64,000 nucleotides of DNA from Deinococcus radiophilus (GCF_020889625.1 NZ_CP086381.1:186001-250000), one strand, 5' to 3'. Numbered from the stretch's first letter, positions 25,789-34,738 are shown. A program made the numbers and translations. Notes: generated by a model not told the origin, from the sequence alone.

Positions 25789-27379
25789 ACCTGGCGTGCC
25801 CCGTCAGCCCTCCGCGCTTGGTGGAGGGCGACTGCTGGCGGCAGCACAACTGTTTCCGCCGCTAGGAGCTGGGGTGCTGGGCTGGCTGGGCCGGGTCCGC
25901 GAATTGCCGACGCTGCTTCAGGCAGCCTTGGGTATTTTTGTGCTGACCCAGGTGGTGGCGGCTTTGCTGACGGCACAGCCGTTACTCTCGCTGGGGCTGG
26001 CGCTGCTACGCTCGGCTTTAGTGGTGGGTTGGATGACCTATGGCTACAGTTATGGGCGGCGCTTGAACCTGGGTTGGGTGACAGGTGCACTGGCACTGGT
26101 GAGTGTGTTGGCCCTGGCCATGGCCGCTTGGCTGCGGATGACAGCGGGACCAGATACTGTTTTGCCACGCGGGTTGGAGTTCCTATTCATCACTTCCAAC
26201 GGGATGAGCATTGTCGGCATGGTCCTGGTCTTGCTGGCCTTGTTGGGATTACGGCACTGGTCCGTAATAAGCCGCGTCCTCCTTGGATTGTTAGGTGCAG
26301 GAGTGCTGGTGCTGGGGCTGGGCAAAGCGGCCTGGTTGGCCCTGGGTGTGGGCCTCCTGCTCTCGTTGCGGGGCCGTTGGGGCCAGGGCTTACGTTGGGG
26401 AATGTTGGTGCTTGCGGCTTTGGCCCTGGCCGTACCTTCCACCCGTGCACAGGTCCTGACTCTTTTCGGTAACTCGCTGAGTGGCCGTGAGCAGGTCTGG
26501 ACCGACGCCTCACGTATTTTTTCGGCCTCGCCGCTGGGTGGCACTGGACCATATCAATATGGAGCCAGCGCTGCGCCCTTTGGCGATCCCTGCGCCACTC
26601 TGCGAACCATTGAAGCGGTGGTCCCCTCTTGCCCAGCCTGGGTGGAAGGGCTAAGCCAGCCCTGGATCATCGCGCACAACGGAACTTTGCAGGCGTTGGC
26701 TGAAACGGGTCTGGTGGGTGCAGCAGGCTGGTTTTTGCTGTATGGGGCCGTGCTGCTGGGGGCCTGGAAGTCTCGCTGGCCACTGGCGCGGGCCCTGACT
26801 GGCAGTCTGCTGGTCGTCAACACGGTAGATAACGCCATTCTGCTTCCCTCGCCGGGATACGCTGAACTGTTTCTTGTCTTGGGTGGGGCTTCGTGGGCGG
26901 CTTGGCTGGCCCGACCTGAGGAGGCCAGCCAAGAGGCCGCCGCGCTGCCGGCTGGCTCCGCTCCGGCGCTGCAACTGGCAGCCCTGGGCGGCGCGGTAGG
27001 CGTGGGCACGGCGGCAGTTCCCTGGCTGCTGGCCGCGCCCACCGCGCCGGTGCAGGTCGAACTGCGCCGGTTGCTCACGCCCGCCCAGTACCAGTCCGGC
27101 GAGGTGTACGGGCTGTACGCCGACCTCTCGTGGGCACAAGACCTGGCGGGCGATGGCTACCTATCGGTAGAGCAGTGCAGTGATCTGAATATCTGTACCC
27201 GCATCGGCGGGGCGCGGTTTGAGAAGGGGCGGCTCAGCGAGTGGGTGTATGCCCGTATTCGTGAAGAAGGCCCAGACGCTCAGAATGTTGCCCTGCGCCT
27301 CACCGTAGCGGATCAGTCCCGCCTGGCGTCGGCGCTGGTGCTCAAGGAATGGAAGGTGAGCCGTGTCGCAGATGAGTGA
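25763..27379 (+). CDS. O-antigen ligase/polymerase-type membrane protein
   Basis: A 538-residue protein with 10-12 hydrophobic segments and a C-terminal soluble domain of about 110 residues after PVQVELRRLL. A periplasmic loop near SGREQVWTDASRIFSASPLGGTG and HNGTLQALAETGLVGAAGW matches the Wzy_C (O-antigen ligase) family, in which the H-N-x-x-L motif is catalytic. It would attach or polymerise the finished chain. The proposed ATG lies inside the end of the kinase gene; an ATG at 25745 and a GTG near 25796 are alternatives. The C-terminal domain is not recognised. Confidence 0.72.
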   Translation: MAAPTPVPKPGVPRQPSALGGGRLLAAAQLFPPLGAGVLGWLGRVRELPTLLQAALGIFVLTQVVAALLTAQPLLSLGLALLRSALVVGWMTYGYSYGRRLNLGWVTGALALVSVLALAMAAWLRMTAGPDTVLPRGLEFLFITSNGMSIVGMVLVLLALLGLRHWSVISRVLLGLLGAGVLVLGLGKAAWLALGVGLLLSLRGRWGQGLRWGMLVLAALALAVPSTRAQVLTLFGNSLSGREQVWTDASRIFSASPLGGTGPYQYGASAAPFGDPCATLRTIEAVVPSCPAWVEGLSQPWIIAHNGTLQALAETGLVGAAGWFLLYGAVLLGAWKSRWPLARALTGSLLVVNTVDNAILLPSPGYAELFLVLGGASWAAWLARPEEASQEAAALPAGSAPALQLAALGGAVGVGTAAVPWLLAAPTAPVQVELRRLLTPAQYQSGEVYGLYADLSWAQDLAGDGYLSVEQCSDLNICTRIGGARFEKGRLSEWVYARIREEGPDAQNVALRLTVADQSRLASALVLKEWKVSRVADE

Positions 27380-27878
27380 TTTCCGGACCCACATCTCCGC
27401 GTTGTGGCCGCTGCTGCTGATTGCCCTGGCTGCTCTACCCGCCACCGCCCTGACCCGAGCCTTGCCAGAGCGCAGTGGACAGAGCCAGAACGTCACCGTG
27501 CAGACAGACCCCACGGCTGAATGCAGTGTGATTGCCCCACTGCTCAGCCAGCGTGCTCCCGTGAAGGGTGGACCAGAGCTGTGGGGCTTCGGGCGGATGG
27601 GTGGCCTAGGGGTACAGGCTTGTGGACCAGGCACGCTCAGTTTTGCCGCTTACCGTAAGGACGTGCAGAATACGCCCAGCCGCTGGGAAGTCTACCTGGA
27701 CGGGCAGCTGATCGAGGCGGGCGAGGTGTCGGGCAGCGAACCGCAAAGTGTTCAGATCGCCATTCCAGCTGCGGGGGCCGTATCGCTGATTTTCTCCAAC
27801 GCTTACGCCGACCCGGTTGACGTAAAGAATCGCCGCACGCTGTACGTCACTGACGTGCAGCTTGGGGCGGAACAGTAG
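27363..27878 (+). CDS. Membrane-anchored or secreted protein, unknown
   Basis: A 171-residue protein not recognised as a known family. It has one N-terminal hydrophobic segment (LWPLLLIALAALPATAL), then a mainly beta-strand extracytoplasmic region with two cysteines (AECSVI and QACGPG) that could pair. The GTG start overlaps the ligase gene by 17 bases and has GGAAGG 7 bases upstream; an ATG at 27372 is an alternative. Its place at the end of the polysaccharide run suggests an envelope role linked to the ligase and its beta-rich C-terminal domain. That is inference. Confidence 0.6.
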   Translation: MSQMSDFRTHISALWPLLLIALAALPATALTRALPERSGQSQNVTVQTDPTAECSVIAPLLSQRAPVKGGPELWGFGRMGGLGVQACGPGTLSFAAYRKDVQNTPSRWEVYLDGQLIEAGEVSGSEPQSVQIAIPAAGAVSLIFSNAYADPVDVKNRRTLYVTDVQLGAEQ

Positions 27879-27908
27879 GACGCGGCTGCGCGCCCTACGC
27901 TGCGCCAT

Positions 27909-28928
27909 TCACAGCGCCACGGGCAGCTTTTCGTACACGCGTTTACTGCTGCCGTTGCTGAATACCACTTCGCCGGTCACATTGATAGACGTGTAGCGGC
28001 GCTCCGCGCGGGCACGGACATTCAGCGGCAGATTGAAAATCAGACGGCCACCTTCGGTGCGGAACAGGATGGGGCCGCTGCCTCCGGCCTGCCAGCGGTC
28101 ACGAGTGTCCAGGGTCAGTTTGCCGCTCCGGCCAGCCTCGACGTATTCCAGCTCATAGGTGAAGGTGGCGGCTACAGGCACTGCACCGTTGGGGACGGTA
28201 TTGATCACCAATTGGCAGCGGTGGGTCTGTCCAGCCCGCAGGTGGGAACGTACCGCGCCGCTGGCAGTATCGGTACAGGTGGTGAAATACCACTCAGTGA
28301 ATTTGGGGGCTTCGGTCCTGTTGCCTGCCGAAGGAGCTGCTGAAGACCGGGTTTGGCTGACAGGCGCTGAGGCTGGAGCACCGGACGACTGACAGCGGCC
28401 AACAGCGTTCCAGGCCGTCTTGAAGCCATTCGCAGGAAAGGTGAACGTCAGCACTTGGCGCCCTACACTGGGGTCACGACTCAGGCGTACTACCACGCTC
28501 TGTCCCGCAAACAGACCTGCGGCCATTTGCCGGGTGATACCCTCAGGGAAGCCGATGGTGGTTTCATCGCTACTGTAGGAATTGCCTACAGCGGTAATGG
28601 CATCAGCTGGCACAGTCACCGGGGGATTTTGACCAATGCGAATGGTCGCCTCAGGCATCCAGAGGGTTTCGGGATCGTACAGCGGGTTTTTGGTAGATAA
28701 CATTGCCCAGGTGTGCGCGTAATCCTCATTTGAGCAGCGGAAGCCCAGGTAAGTCTGACTGGTCAAATCGTTTATCTCGTCAATGAGAATCATGCTGGTA
28801 TTGACATCGGTAATCGGATCTCTGGAGACAGAATAATAAGTCCAAGTACCCGGAACGCGCTCGGCAGCGTGAGCGGCAGGCGGCAGAAGGCTCAGGGCCA
28901 AAGTGAGGGCAAGGCGGTTCTTGTTCAT
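27909..28928 (-). CDS. Secreted protein of unknown function
   Basis: A 339-residue exported protein. A signal peptide (LALTLALSLLPPAAHAAE, cut after AHA) is followed by a domain with GTWTYYSVSRDPITDVNT and TYLGFRCSNEDYAHTWAML. This faintly resembles the short W...DP-TD...RC domain of VasI-like periplasmic proteins. A Ser/Ala/Pro-rich linker (about residues 198-215) leads to a C-terminal beta-rich domain with a Cys pair (TTCTDTAS, HRCQLV). No catalytic motif was recognised. AAGGAG lies 7 bases before the ATG. It is convergent with the polysaccharide operon and probably independent. Confidence 0.6.
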   Translation of the reverse strand: MNKNRLALTLALSLLPPAAHAAERVPGTWTYYSVSRDPITDVNTSMILIDEINDLTSQTYLGFRCSNEDYAHTWAMLSTKNPLYDPETLWMPEATIRIGQNPPVTVPADAITAVGNSYSSDETTIGFPEGITRQMAAGLFAGQSVVVRLSRDPSVGRQVLTFTFPANGFKTAWNAVGRCQSSGAPASAPVSQTRSSAAPSAGNRTEAPKFTEWYFTTCTDTASGAVRSHLRAGQTHRCQLVINTVPNGAVPVAATFTYELEYVEAGRSGKLTLDTRDRWQAGGSGPILFRTEGGRLIFNLPLNVRARAERRYTSINVTGEVVFSNGSSKRVYEKLPVAL

Positions 28929-29025
28929 GGTGGCTCCTTAAGGGGATGGGATGACTCATCCTAGGCTCATGGGAGAGGCCCAGCAAGCAGGTTTGCTGTG
29001 CGCCCCTTTTACATTCCGTCTGGTC

Positions 29026-29031
29026 TAGACT
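29026..29031 (+). promoter_or_regulatory. -10 box for a leaderless transcript (MATE gene)
   Basis: TAGACT lies 8 bases before the ATG at 29040, within GGTCTAGACTG. The same ten-base string GTCTAGACTG occurs before glcF at 10553-10562. Confidence 0.45.
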
Positions 29032-29039
29032 GCCCGCCT

Positions 29040-30455
29040 ATGTCGCAGCCTCACCCTGATCAATCTGTTCCTCAGCTTGTAGGCCACAGCCAAAATCCAG
29101 GTACCCGGACCGAACTGCTGGCCCTGGTCCGGTTGGCAGGTCCGGTGGTGTTGTCGCAGTTTGCAGCCAATGCGCTGGCCCTGGTCAGTACCGCTGTGAT
29201 CGGGCGAATCGGCCAGGCAGAATTAGCCGCTGCGGCTTATGGCAGTGCATTGTACTACCTGTTCTTCGTGGCGCTGAGCGGGGTGATGCTGGCGGTGGCT
29301 CCCCGCGCGGCAGCCGCGCACGGGTCTGGCGACCCGCAGGGAGTCTCCCGCGCCCTTCATGCTGGATTTCGGTTGGCGCTGGGTTTGGCAGCCGTGGCCC
29401 TACCGGTGATTTATCTGCTGTCCACGCAGCTGTGGCGTTTTGCTCCAGCCGAACTGGATACGGGGCTGGTTGCTGTCTATCTGCGGATCTATGCCCTGGG
29501 GATGTTGCCAGTACTCCTGTTTACGGCCCTGCGCGGCGCGATGGAAGCCACTGGACGGCCTGCTTTGGTGACGGCAATAGCGGCGTTGGGGGTGGTGAGC
29601 GTTGTCTTGGTCTCGCCTGCGCTGTCATTTGGGTGGGGACCACTGCCCACCCTGGGACTGGCTGGGGCAGCCGCCGCTTCAGCGCTGGCAGGGTGGTTGA
29701 TGTTTCTGGGTTTGCTGCCGCTGGTGCTGCGCCGCGTCGCTCCGCTGGCCGCGCATACCCCTATCTGGCCAGAAGTCCGCAGCCTCTTTTCGCTGGGCTG
29801 GCCCATCGGTCTAACCCTGGGAGCAGAAGCTGGAATGTTCAGCGTCACCTCGCTGCTGATGGGGCAGTTTGGTAATCAGGCTCTGGCTGCGCACAATGTG
29901 GCCTTTCAGATCATCACGGCGCTGTTTATGATCCCACTGGGGCTGTCCACCGCCACCAGCATCCGGGTGGCGCAGTCAGTTGGTGCAGGACGCCCTGGTC
30001 TGGCTCGCCGCGCTGGGCTGCTGGGGATCGGGCTGGCAGCAGGAGTCATGTTGCTGTTTGCTGTGCTGGAAGTGCTGATGCCTGAACGCTTTATCGGGGT
30101 GTTTGTGGACGCTGCCGCTCCGGCCAATGCGGGACTGGTGGCCACCGCTGGTGGACTGCTGGCCATTGCGGCACTGTTTCAGGTGGTAGACGGAGTGCAG
30201 GTCAGTGCCAACGCCTCCTTGCGGGGGCTACAGGACACCCGCGTACCGCTGCTGCTCTCGCTGACCAGCTTCTGGGGGCTGGGGATGCCTGCGGGTTATG
30301 TCATGGCCTTCGTGTTGGACTGGGGGCCACGCGGACTGTGGTACGGGTTGCTGGTGGGTCTGGTCGCGGCTGCGGTCATGCAGCTGACCCGCTTCCTGCG
30401 GCTGACAGCGCGCCTGCGGAGTTCTAACGTGCAGAGCGCTACACTTGACGCATGA
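29040..30455 (+). CDS. MATE-family efflux transporter
   Basis: A 471-residue antiporter with 12 predicted membrane segments arranged as two repeated halves. Family features: LAGPVVLSQFAANALALVSTAVIGRIGQAELAAAAYG at the N-terminus and the matching second-half block WPIGLTLGAEAGMFSVTSLLMGQFG. GLQDTRVPLLLSLTSFWGLGMPAGYVM is highly typical of MATE (NorM) proteins. It would export cationic drugs or metabolites using a Na+ or H+ gradient. The ATG at 29040 is chosen over one 42 bases upstream because of the -10 box. It ends in a four-base overlap with the next gene. Confidence 0.9.
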   Translation: MSQPHPDQSVPQLVGHSQNPGTRTELLALVRLAGPVVLSQFAANALALVSTAVIGRIGQAELAAAAYGSALYYLFFVALSGVMLAVAPRAAAAHGSGDPQGVSRALHAGFRLALGLAAVALPVIYLLSTQLWRFAPAELDTGLVAVYLRIYALGMLPVLLFTALRGAMEATGRPALVTAIAALGVVSVVLVSPALSFGWGPLPTLGLAGAAAASALAGWLMFLGLLPLVLRRVAPLAAHTPIWPEVRSLFSLGWPIGLTLGAEAGMFSVTSLLMGQFGNQALAAHNVAFQIITALFMIPLGLSTATSIRVAQSVGAGRPGLARRAGLLGIGLAAGVMLLFAVLEVLMPERFIGVFVDAAAPANAGLVATAGGLLAIAALFQVVDGVQVSANASLRGLQDTRVPLLLSLTSFWGLGMPAGYVMAFVLDWGPRGLWYGLLVGLVAAAVMQLTRFLRLTARLRSSNVQSATLDA

Positions 30456-31141
30456 ATGCGACACAAGGTGGAGCCGTAGAAATGCGTCCTGTTGTCATTG
30501 TCGGCCCTGGGGGCCTGGGGCGTGAAGTTCACGAGCTTATTGAGGATATCAACGCGGCGCAGCCTACCTGGGAAGTGCTGGGTTGGCTGGACAGCAATGC
30601 CGAGATGCATGGTCAGCGTGTGCATGACTTGCCAGTTCTAGGAGATCTAGATTGGCTTGCTGACCGTCCGGAGGTGGCTGTGGTCATAGGGATTGGTGCA
30701 CCCCCGACCCGCCGCCGAGTGGTTGAACGCATTCGTGCTCAAGGCAACAACAAGTTTCCGACGCTGATTCATCCCACTGCCGTCATAGGCCGCCGGGTAG
30801 AAATCGGTGAAGGCACCATCATTTGTGCTGGAGTGACCACCACTACCGATTACCGGATTGGCAAGCATGTGTTGCTGAACATTTGCTGCACGGTGGCCCA
30901 TGACGATGTCCTACACGACTTCGTGACTGTTGCTCCGGGCGCGCTGCTCAGTGGCAATGTGACTGTGGGTGAGGGAACCGATATCGGTACCAATGCCACC
31001 ATCATTCAGGGTGTAGAGATTGGAGGCTGGAGCATCGTGGGTGCGGGCTCGGTTGTGAATAAGCCTGTACCGGACAATGTCACCGCTGTAGGTGTTCCGG
31101 CCAAGGTGATCAAGGAACGCGAGAGCGGTTGGCAACTTTAG
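30452..31141 (+). CDS. NeuD/PglD-type sugar O- or N-acetyltransferase
   Basis: A 229-residue enzyme of the NeuD/PglD family. The N-terminal nucleotide-sugar-binding Rossmann part is VVIVGPGGLGREVHELIEDI. A C-terminal left-handed beta-helix follows, with hexapeptide repeats (VEIGEGTIICAGVTTTTDYRIG, VAHDDVLHDFVTVAPGALLSG). It ends in VGAGSVVNKPVPDNVTAVGVPAKVI. The catalytic His is in TVAHDDVL. PglD acetylates UDP-4-amino sugars made by PglF and PglE; homologues of both lie at 44-47 kb, so it may complete a bacillosamine-like pathway. A TACACT box sits 6 bases before the ATG, inside the end of the MATE gene. Confidence 0.82.
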   Translation: MNATQGGAVEMRPVVIVGPGGLGREVHELIEDINAAQPTWEVLGWLDSNAEMHGQRVHDLPVLGDLDWLADRPEVAVVIGIGAPPTRRRVVERIRAQGNNKFPTLIHPTAVIGRRVEIGEGTIICAGVTTTTDYRIGKHVLLNICCTVAHDDVLHDFVTVAPGALLSGNVTVGEGTDIGTNATIIQGVEIGGWSIVGAGSVVNKPVPDNVTAVGVPAKVIKERESGWQL

Positions 31142-31195
31142 GCCAACCGCCCCGGTTGTTGGAACTTCGGCAGAAGCGGCTGCGTACCATGAGGC

Positions 31196-31888
31196 ATGAC
31201 CCCACACCCGTTTGACCCCTCCAGTGGCGAGCAACTCGAATTCGACCTGAGCCATGTCGAATTCGCCGAAAATCCAGAGCCGCGTTGCCCGGTGCTGCTG
31301 CTGCTGGATAACTCCGGCAGCATGGCGGGCGAGCGGATTGCGCAGCTGAATGAAGGCCTGCAGGTGTTCAAGGCAGACCTGATGGCCGACAGCCTAGCGG
31401 CCAAGCGCTGCGAGATCGGGATCGTGTCGTTTGGTCCGGTGCAACAGGTGACGGATTTCGTATCGGTCCTGGACTTTGAGCCGCCCACCTTGCAGCCGCT
31501 GGGGGACACGCCGCTGGGCGGTGCTGTCACATATGGGCTGGAGCTGCTGCGACAGCGCAAGGAAACCATTCGCCAGAACGGCGTGGCGCTGTACCGGCCC
31601 TGGGTGTTTCTGATCACCGACGGCGCACCCACCGACGACTGGCACGCGGCAGCGGCGGCGGTGCGCGAGGGTGAAGCGGCTAAAAGCTTTGCCTTTTTCA
31701 GTGTGGGCGTACAGGGGGCCGACCTGAGCGTGCTGGGCCAGATCGGGGGCCGCGAGCCGCTAATGTTGTCGGGAGTCCGTTTCCGCGAGCTGTTTCAGTG
31801 GCTTTCCAGCAGCCTGAGGAGCGTCTCGCAGAGTATGCCCGGTGACCGGGTGGTGCTGGAGTCGCCCGCAGGCTGGGCCGAAGTCTGA
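31196..31888 (+). CDS. VWA-domain protein, TerY/YegL-like
   Basis: A 230-residue single von Willebrand factor A domain. The metal-dependent MIDAS site is LLLLDNSGSMAGERI (D-x-S-x-S) with later residues in LGDTPLGGAV and FLITDGAPTDDW. It would bind a protein partner through a divalent cation. The following genes encode a PP2C phosphatase and an HhH-bearing kinase, matching the E. coli yegL-yegK-yegI set and the TerY-P triad described for tellurium/stress systems. It has TACCAT 5 bases before the ATG, leaderless-like, and is probably the first gene of the triad. Confidence 0.85.
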   Translation: MTPHPFDPSSGEQLEFDLSHVEFAENPEPRCPVLLLLDNSGSMAGERIAQLNEGLQVFKADLMADSLAAKRCEIGIVSFGPVQQVTDFVSVLDFEPPTLQPLGDTPLGGAVTYGLELLRQRKETIRQNGVALYRPWVFLITDGAPTDDWHAAAAAVREGEAAKSFAFFSVGVQGADLSVLGQIGGREPLMLSGVRFRELFQWLSSSLRSVSQSMPGDRVVLESPAGWAEV

Positions 31889-31893
31889 GCGCC

Positions 31894-32694
31894 GTGCCAC
31901 ACGCTGCGCCCTTGCCGCAATCAGGGTTGTCCAGCTGGCGCTGGGTGGCCGCCAGCGTGAATGGACAGGCTCATCTGGCACGCGGCGAGGGTGGACAAGA
32001 CGCCTACCGGGTGCAGTCGCTGGGCGGCGCGGGGCTGGTTTTGGCCGTCAGTGACGGGGCCGGAAGCGCGTCCCAGGCGGCCCATGCCAGCGCCTGGCTG
32101 TGCGACGAGGCATGCCGCTGGTGCGCGGCGCAGGTGCGGGCAGGGGAGAAGTTAGACGCTCAGGCCCTGCTGACCTTTCTCCAGGGCGGTTTGCAGACTG
32201 AGGCCGACGCCCTGGGTGTTCCCCGCCGCGAACTGGCGGCCACCCTGGGTCTGGCGGTGGTCAGGTCAGAGGGTGCCTGGTGCTTTGGTGTGGGTGACAG
32301 CGCCGTGCTGGCCGACTGGGACGCGGAAGACGGCAAGGGCACTGGCCTGCGCCCAGTCTTCTGGCCGCAGCAGGGCGAGTACGCCAACCAGACCCTCTTT
32401 GTAGGTGAAATAACCTCAGAGCAGGCCCAGACCCGCACCTTGAGTGGGGTCCGTGCCCTGGCGCTGCTGACCGATGGGCTGCATCCGGCGGCCTTGCAAC
32501 TGGCCGAGCGGCAAGCCCACGCAGGGTTCTTTGCGCCGTTGCTGTCGGCGCTGCAAGGAGCAGCCCCCGGCGACCTGCCCGCCTTGCAGAGGTCCTTGGC
32601 TGCCCTGCTGGATTCGGGGCGGATGCGGGAGCGCAGCGACGACGACAAGACGCTGGTGCTGGCGCTGCGCCCGGCGGAGGACCGTGACGGCTGA
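31894..32694 (+). CDS. PP2C-family protein phosphatase, YegK-like
   Basis: A 266-residue Ser/Thr phosphatase of the metal-dependent PP2C class. Metal-binding Asp motifs are visible in GEGGQDAYRVQ, VLAVSDGAGSASQA (the DGxG motif), ALLTDGLHPAAL and RSDDDKTLVLALR. It starts at a GTG 5 bases after the VWA stop, and its last 11 bases overlap the kinase gene, so the three are one operon. It would oppose the neighbouring kinase, possibly on a shared VWA-bound target. Confidence 0.85.
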   Translation: MPHAAPLPQSGLSSWRWVAASVNGQAHLARGEGGQDAYRVQSLGGAGLVLAVSDGAGSASQAAHASAWLCDEACRWCAAQVRAGEKLDAQALLTFLQGGLQTEADALGVPRRELAATLGLAVVRSEGAWCFGVGDSAVLADWDAEDGKGTGLRPVFWPQQGEYANQTLFVGEITSEQAQTRTLSGVRALALLTDGLHPAALQLAERQAHAGFFAPLLSALQGAAPGDLPALQRSLAALLDSGRMRERSDDDKTLVLALRPAEDRDG

Positions 32695-34738
32695 ACCTGA
32701 ATGGGTCCCGCTGTATGGGTCCGGCGGGCAGCCGGTGCAGCTGGGGCCGGAGCTAGGGCGCGGCGGTCAGGGGACGGTGTACGCGCTGGCCGATGACCCA
32801 GGCCAGGTTGCCAAGCTGTACCTGCGGCCCCCAGGGCCAGCCCAGGTCCGCAAGCTGGAAGCACTGACCGCGCTGGCCGACCCAGTGCTGCTCACACTCT
32901 CGGCCTGGCCGACCGAGGTCCTGCGGGGTCCAGCGGGCGAGGTGCGCGGCTTTCTGATGCCACGTCTGCCTGCCGGGGAAATGCATGAGCTGCACTGCCT
33001 CTATACTCCGGCCACCCGCAGTGAGCTGTTTCCGGAAGCGACCTGGGCTTTTCTGGTACACACGGCCCGCAACCTGGCGCGGGCTTTTGCGGCGCTGCAC
33101 ACACGCGGCGTGTTGATGGGTGATGTGAGTAGCCGCAACGTGATGGTGGGACCAGCCGGGACCGTGCGCCTGATCGACACTGATTCCTTTCAGGTGCGGT
33201 CCGGCGGCGAGGTGCTGCCTTGCCCGGTAGGCACGCCCGAATTTACCCCGCCGGAGTTGCAGGGACAGGCGCTGGGCACGCTCGTACGGACCGAAGCGCA
33301 CGACCTCTTTGGGCTGGCTACGCTTATTTTCCACCTGCTGTTTCAGGGGCGGCATCCTTACGCCGGGGTGCAGGCCGCCGCCACACCGCTCAGCCCCGCT
33401 GAAGCGATTGCAGGGCACGCCTTTGCGTACAGCGCCCAGCCCCTGCCCGGGCTGCGGCCCCCGCCGGGCACGCTACGCCTGAGCGACCTAACTGCGGAGG
33501 TGGCGGCGCTGTTTGAGCGGGCTTTTGCCCCGGCCCCCGCCCCGCCGCGCCCCACTGCCGCCGAGTGGGACACGGCCCTGGCCACGCTGGGGCAGGCGCT
33601 GGAACCGTGTCGCCAGGGTCATACGCGGGTGCGGGGCCTGGCCTGTCCGCACTGCCGGGTGCATCCGCTGGCCCGTATAGAAGGCACTCAGCTGCTGCGC
33701 CTAGCCGATCTGGACCGCCAACTGGCTGCGCTGCGTCAGCGGATTCGGGCCTTGCAGTCGCCGCCGCCTTTGGCGGTGCTGCAGCACATCGCTCCCGCGC
33801 CGCGCACGGCTCCGCTACTGTTGCCTGCCCCGCCTCCGCCCGCTGACCGCACCGAGTGGGCTGTCATTTGGACCGGGCGGCTGGCGCTGTTGCTGGTGCT
33901 GCTGGCTTTCGGGGTACTGATACACTGGCTGGGACCACTGGCCCAGTGGTCGCTGGTACTGCTGGGGGTGTTGGCGGCAGCGTATCCCGAACTGCGTCAC
34001 CTGCTCGAAGCCGCCTTTGACCGATATTTCCCCGAACTGACCGCTGCCTGGATGCGGCTGGCCCTGGGCGAGCGCAGCCGCGCCCACGCCCTGTATACCT
34101 TACGGCGCGACCTTCAGGTCCAACAGACCCGCGAAGAAGCACTGAAGGCCGAACTTCTCGCCCTGACCCTGCGGGCGCAGCAGCCTGCCGAATACAGCCG
34201 CTTCCGGTCTGCGCAGCAGGCCGTCCAGACCGTGCTGGCCGAGACTGGAGCGGTGGAACAGGCCCGCCGCGCCGAACTGGACGCGCTGGGCGTGAAATAC
34301 CACCAGTCGGCGCGGCGGGAATATCTGCGCCGTCAGCCCCTCACCGCCGGCGTCGCCGCGGGCATTGGTGCAGCTGAGGCGGCCCGCCTGCACGCCGCTG
34401 GTCTGAGGGTGGCCGCTGACCTAACCCCGGCGGCCCTGCGCTCGCTGACGGGGCTGAGCAGTGGCCAGCAACAAGCCCTGCTGCGTTACCGTCAGGCCCT
34501 GGAAGAGTTCTACCCGCCGGACCACCGCCAGATTCCGGCCCGCGAGGTGGCTGCCGTGCACCGTCGCCATGCCCAGGAGATGCGGCGCAGTGTGGCCCGG
34601 CTGGAGCGGCAAACGGTGCGCCTGGAACGGTTGGCCCAGGGCACGGCCGCCGAGCGCCGCATCGCCGAGGTCCGCCGCGAGTTGCTGGATTGCCGCGAGG
34701 TACAGCAGCATCTGCGCGGGTTACTGGACCCAGCCTGA
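32684..34738 (+). CDS. Membrane Ser/Thr kinase with HhH motif, YegI-like
   Basis: A 684-residue protein. The N-terminal kinase domain has a Gly loop LGRGGQGTVYAL, ATP-site Lys in QVAKLYL, a catalytic loop GDVSSRNVMV (the usual HRD replaced by MGD, Asp and Asn kept) and DTDSF in place of DFG. A CPHC segment follows, then a proline-rich linker and two membrane segments (LALLLVLLAFGVLIHWL, WSLVLLGVLAAAY). After these comes a long coiled coil with a helix-hairpin-helix (GIGAAEAARLHAAGLRVAADL). This order is that of YegI. The GTG start overlaps the phosphatase gene; the frame is open further upstream, but that reading is just the phosphatase gene in another frame. Confidence 0.85.
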   Translation: MTAEPEWVPLYGSGGQPVQLGPELGRGGQGTVYALADDPGQVAKLYLRPPGPAQVRKLEALTALADPVLLTLSAWPTEVLRGPAGEVRGFLMPRLPAGEMHELHCLYTPATRSELFPEATWAFLVHTARNLARAFAALHTRGVLMGDVSSRNVMVGPAGTVRLIDTDSFQVRSGGEVLPCPVGTPEFTPPELQGQALGTLVRTEAHDLFGLATLIFHLLFQGRHPYAGVQAAATPLSPAEAIAGHAFAYSAQPLPGLRPPPGTLRLSDLTAEVAALFERAFAPAPAPPRPTAAEWDTALATLGQALEPCRQGHTRVRGLACPHCRVHPLARIEGTQLLRLADLDRQLAALRQRIRALQSPPPLAVLQHIAPAPRTAPLLLPAPPPPADRTEWAVIWTGRLALLLVLLAFGVLIHWLGPLAQWSLVLLGVLAAAYPELRHLLEAAFDRYFPELTAAWMRLALGERSRAHALYTLRRDLQVQQTREEALKAELLALTLRAQQPAEYSRFRSAQQAVQTVLAETGAVEQARRAELDALGVKYHQSARREYLRRQPLTAGVAAGIGAAEAARLHAAGLRVAADLTPAALRSLTGLSSGQQQALLRYRQALEEFYPPDHRQIPAREVAAVHRRHAQEMRRSVARLERQTVRLERLAQGTAAERRIAEVRRELLDCREVQQHLRGLLDPA

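Noticed and set aside
32474..32683. Upstream extension of the HhH kinase
   Set aside because: It is the out-of-frame reading of the PP2C gene, Arg/Cys-rich with no domain.
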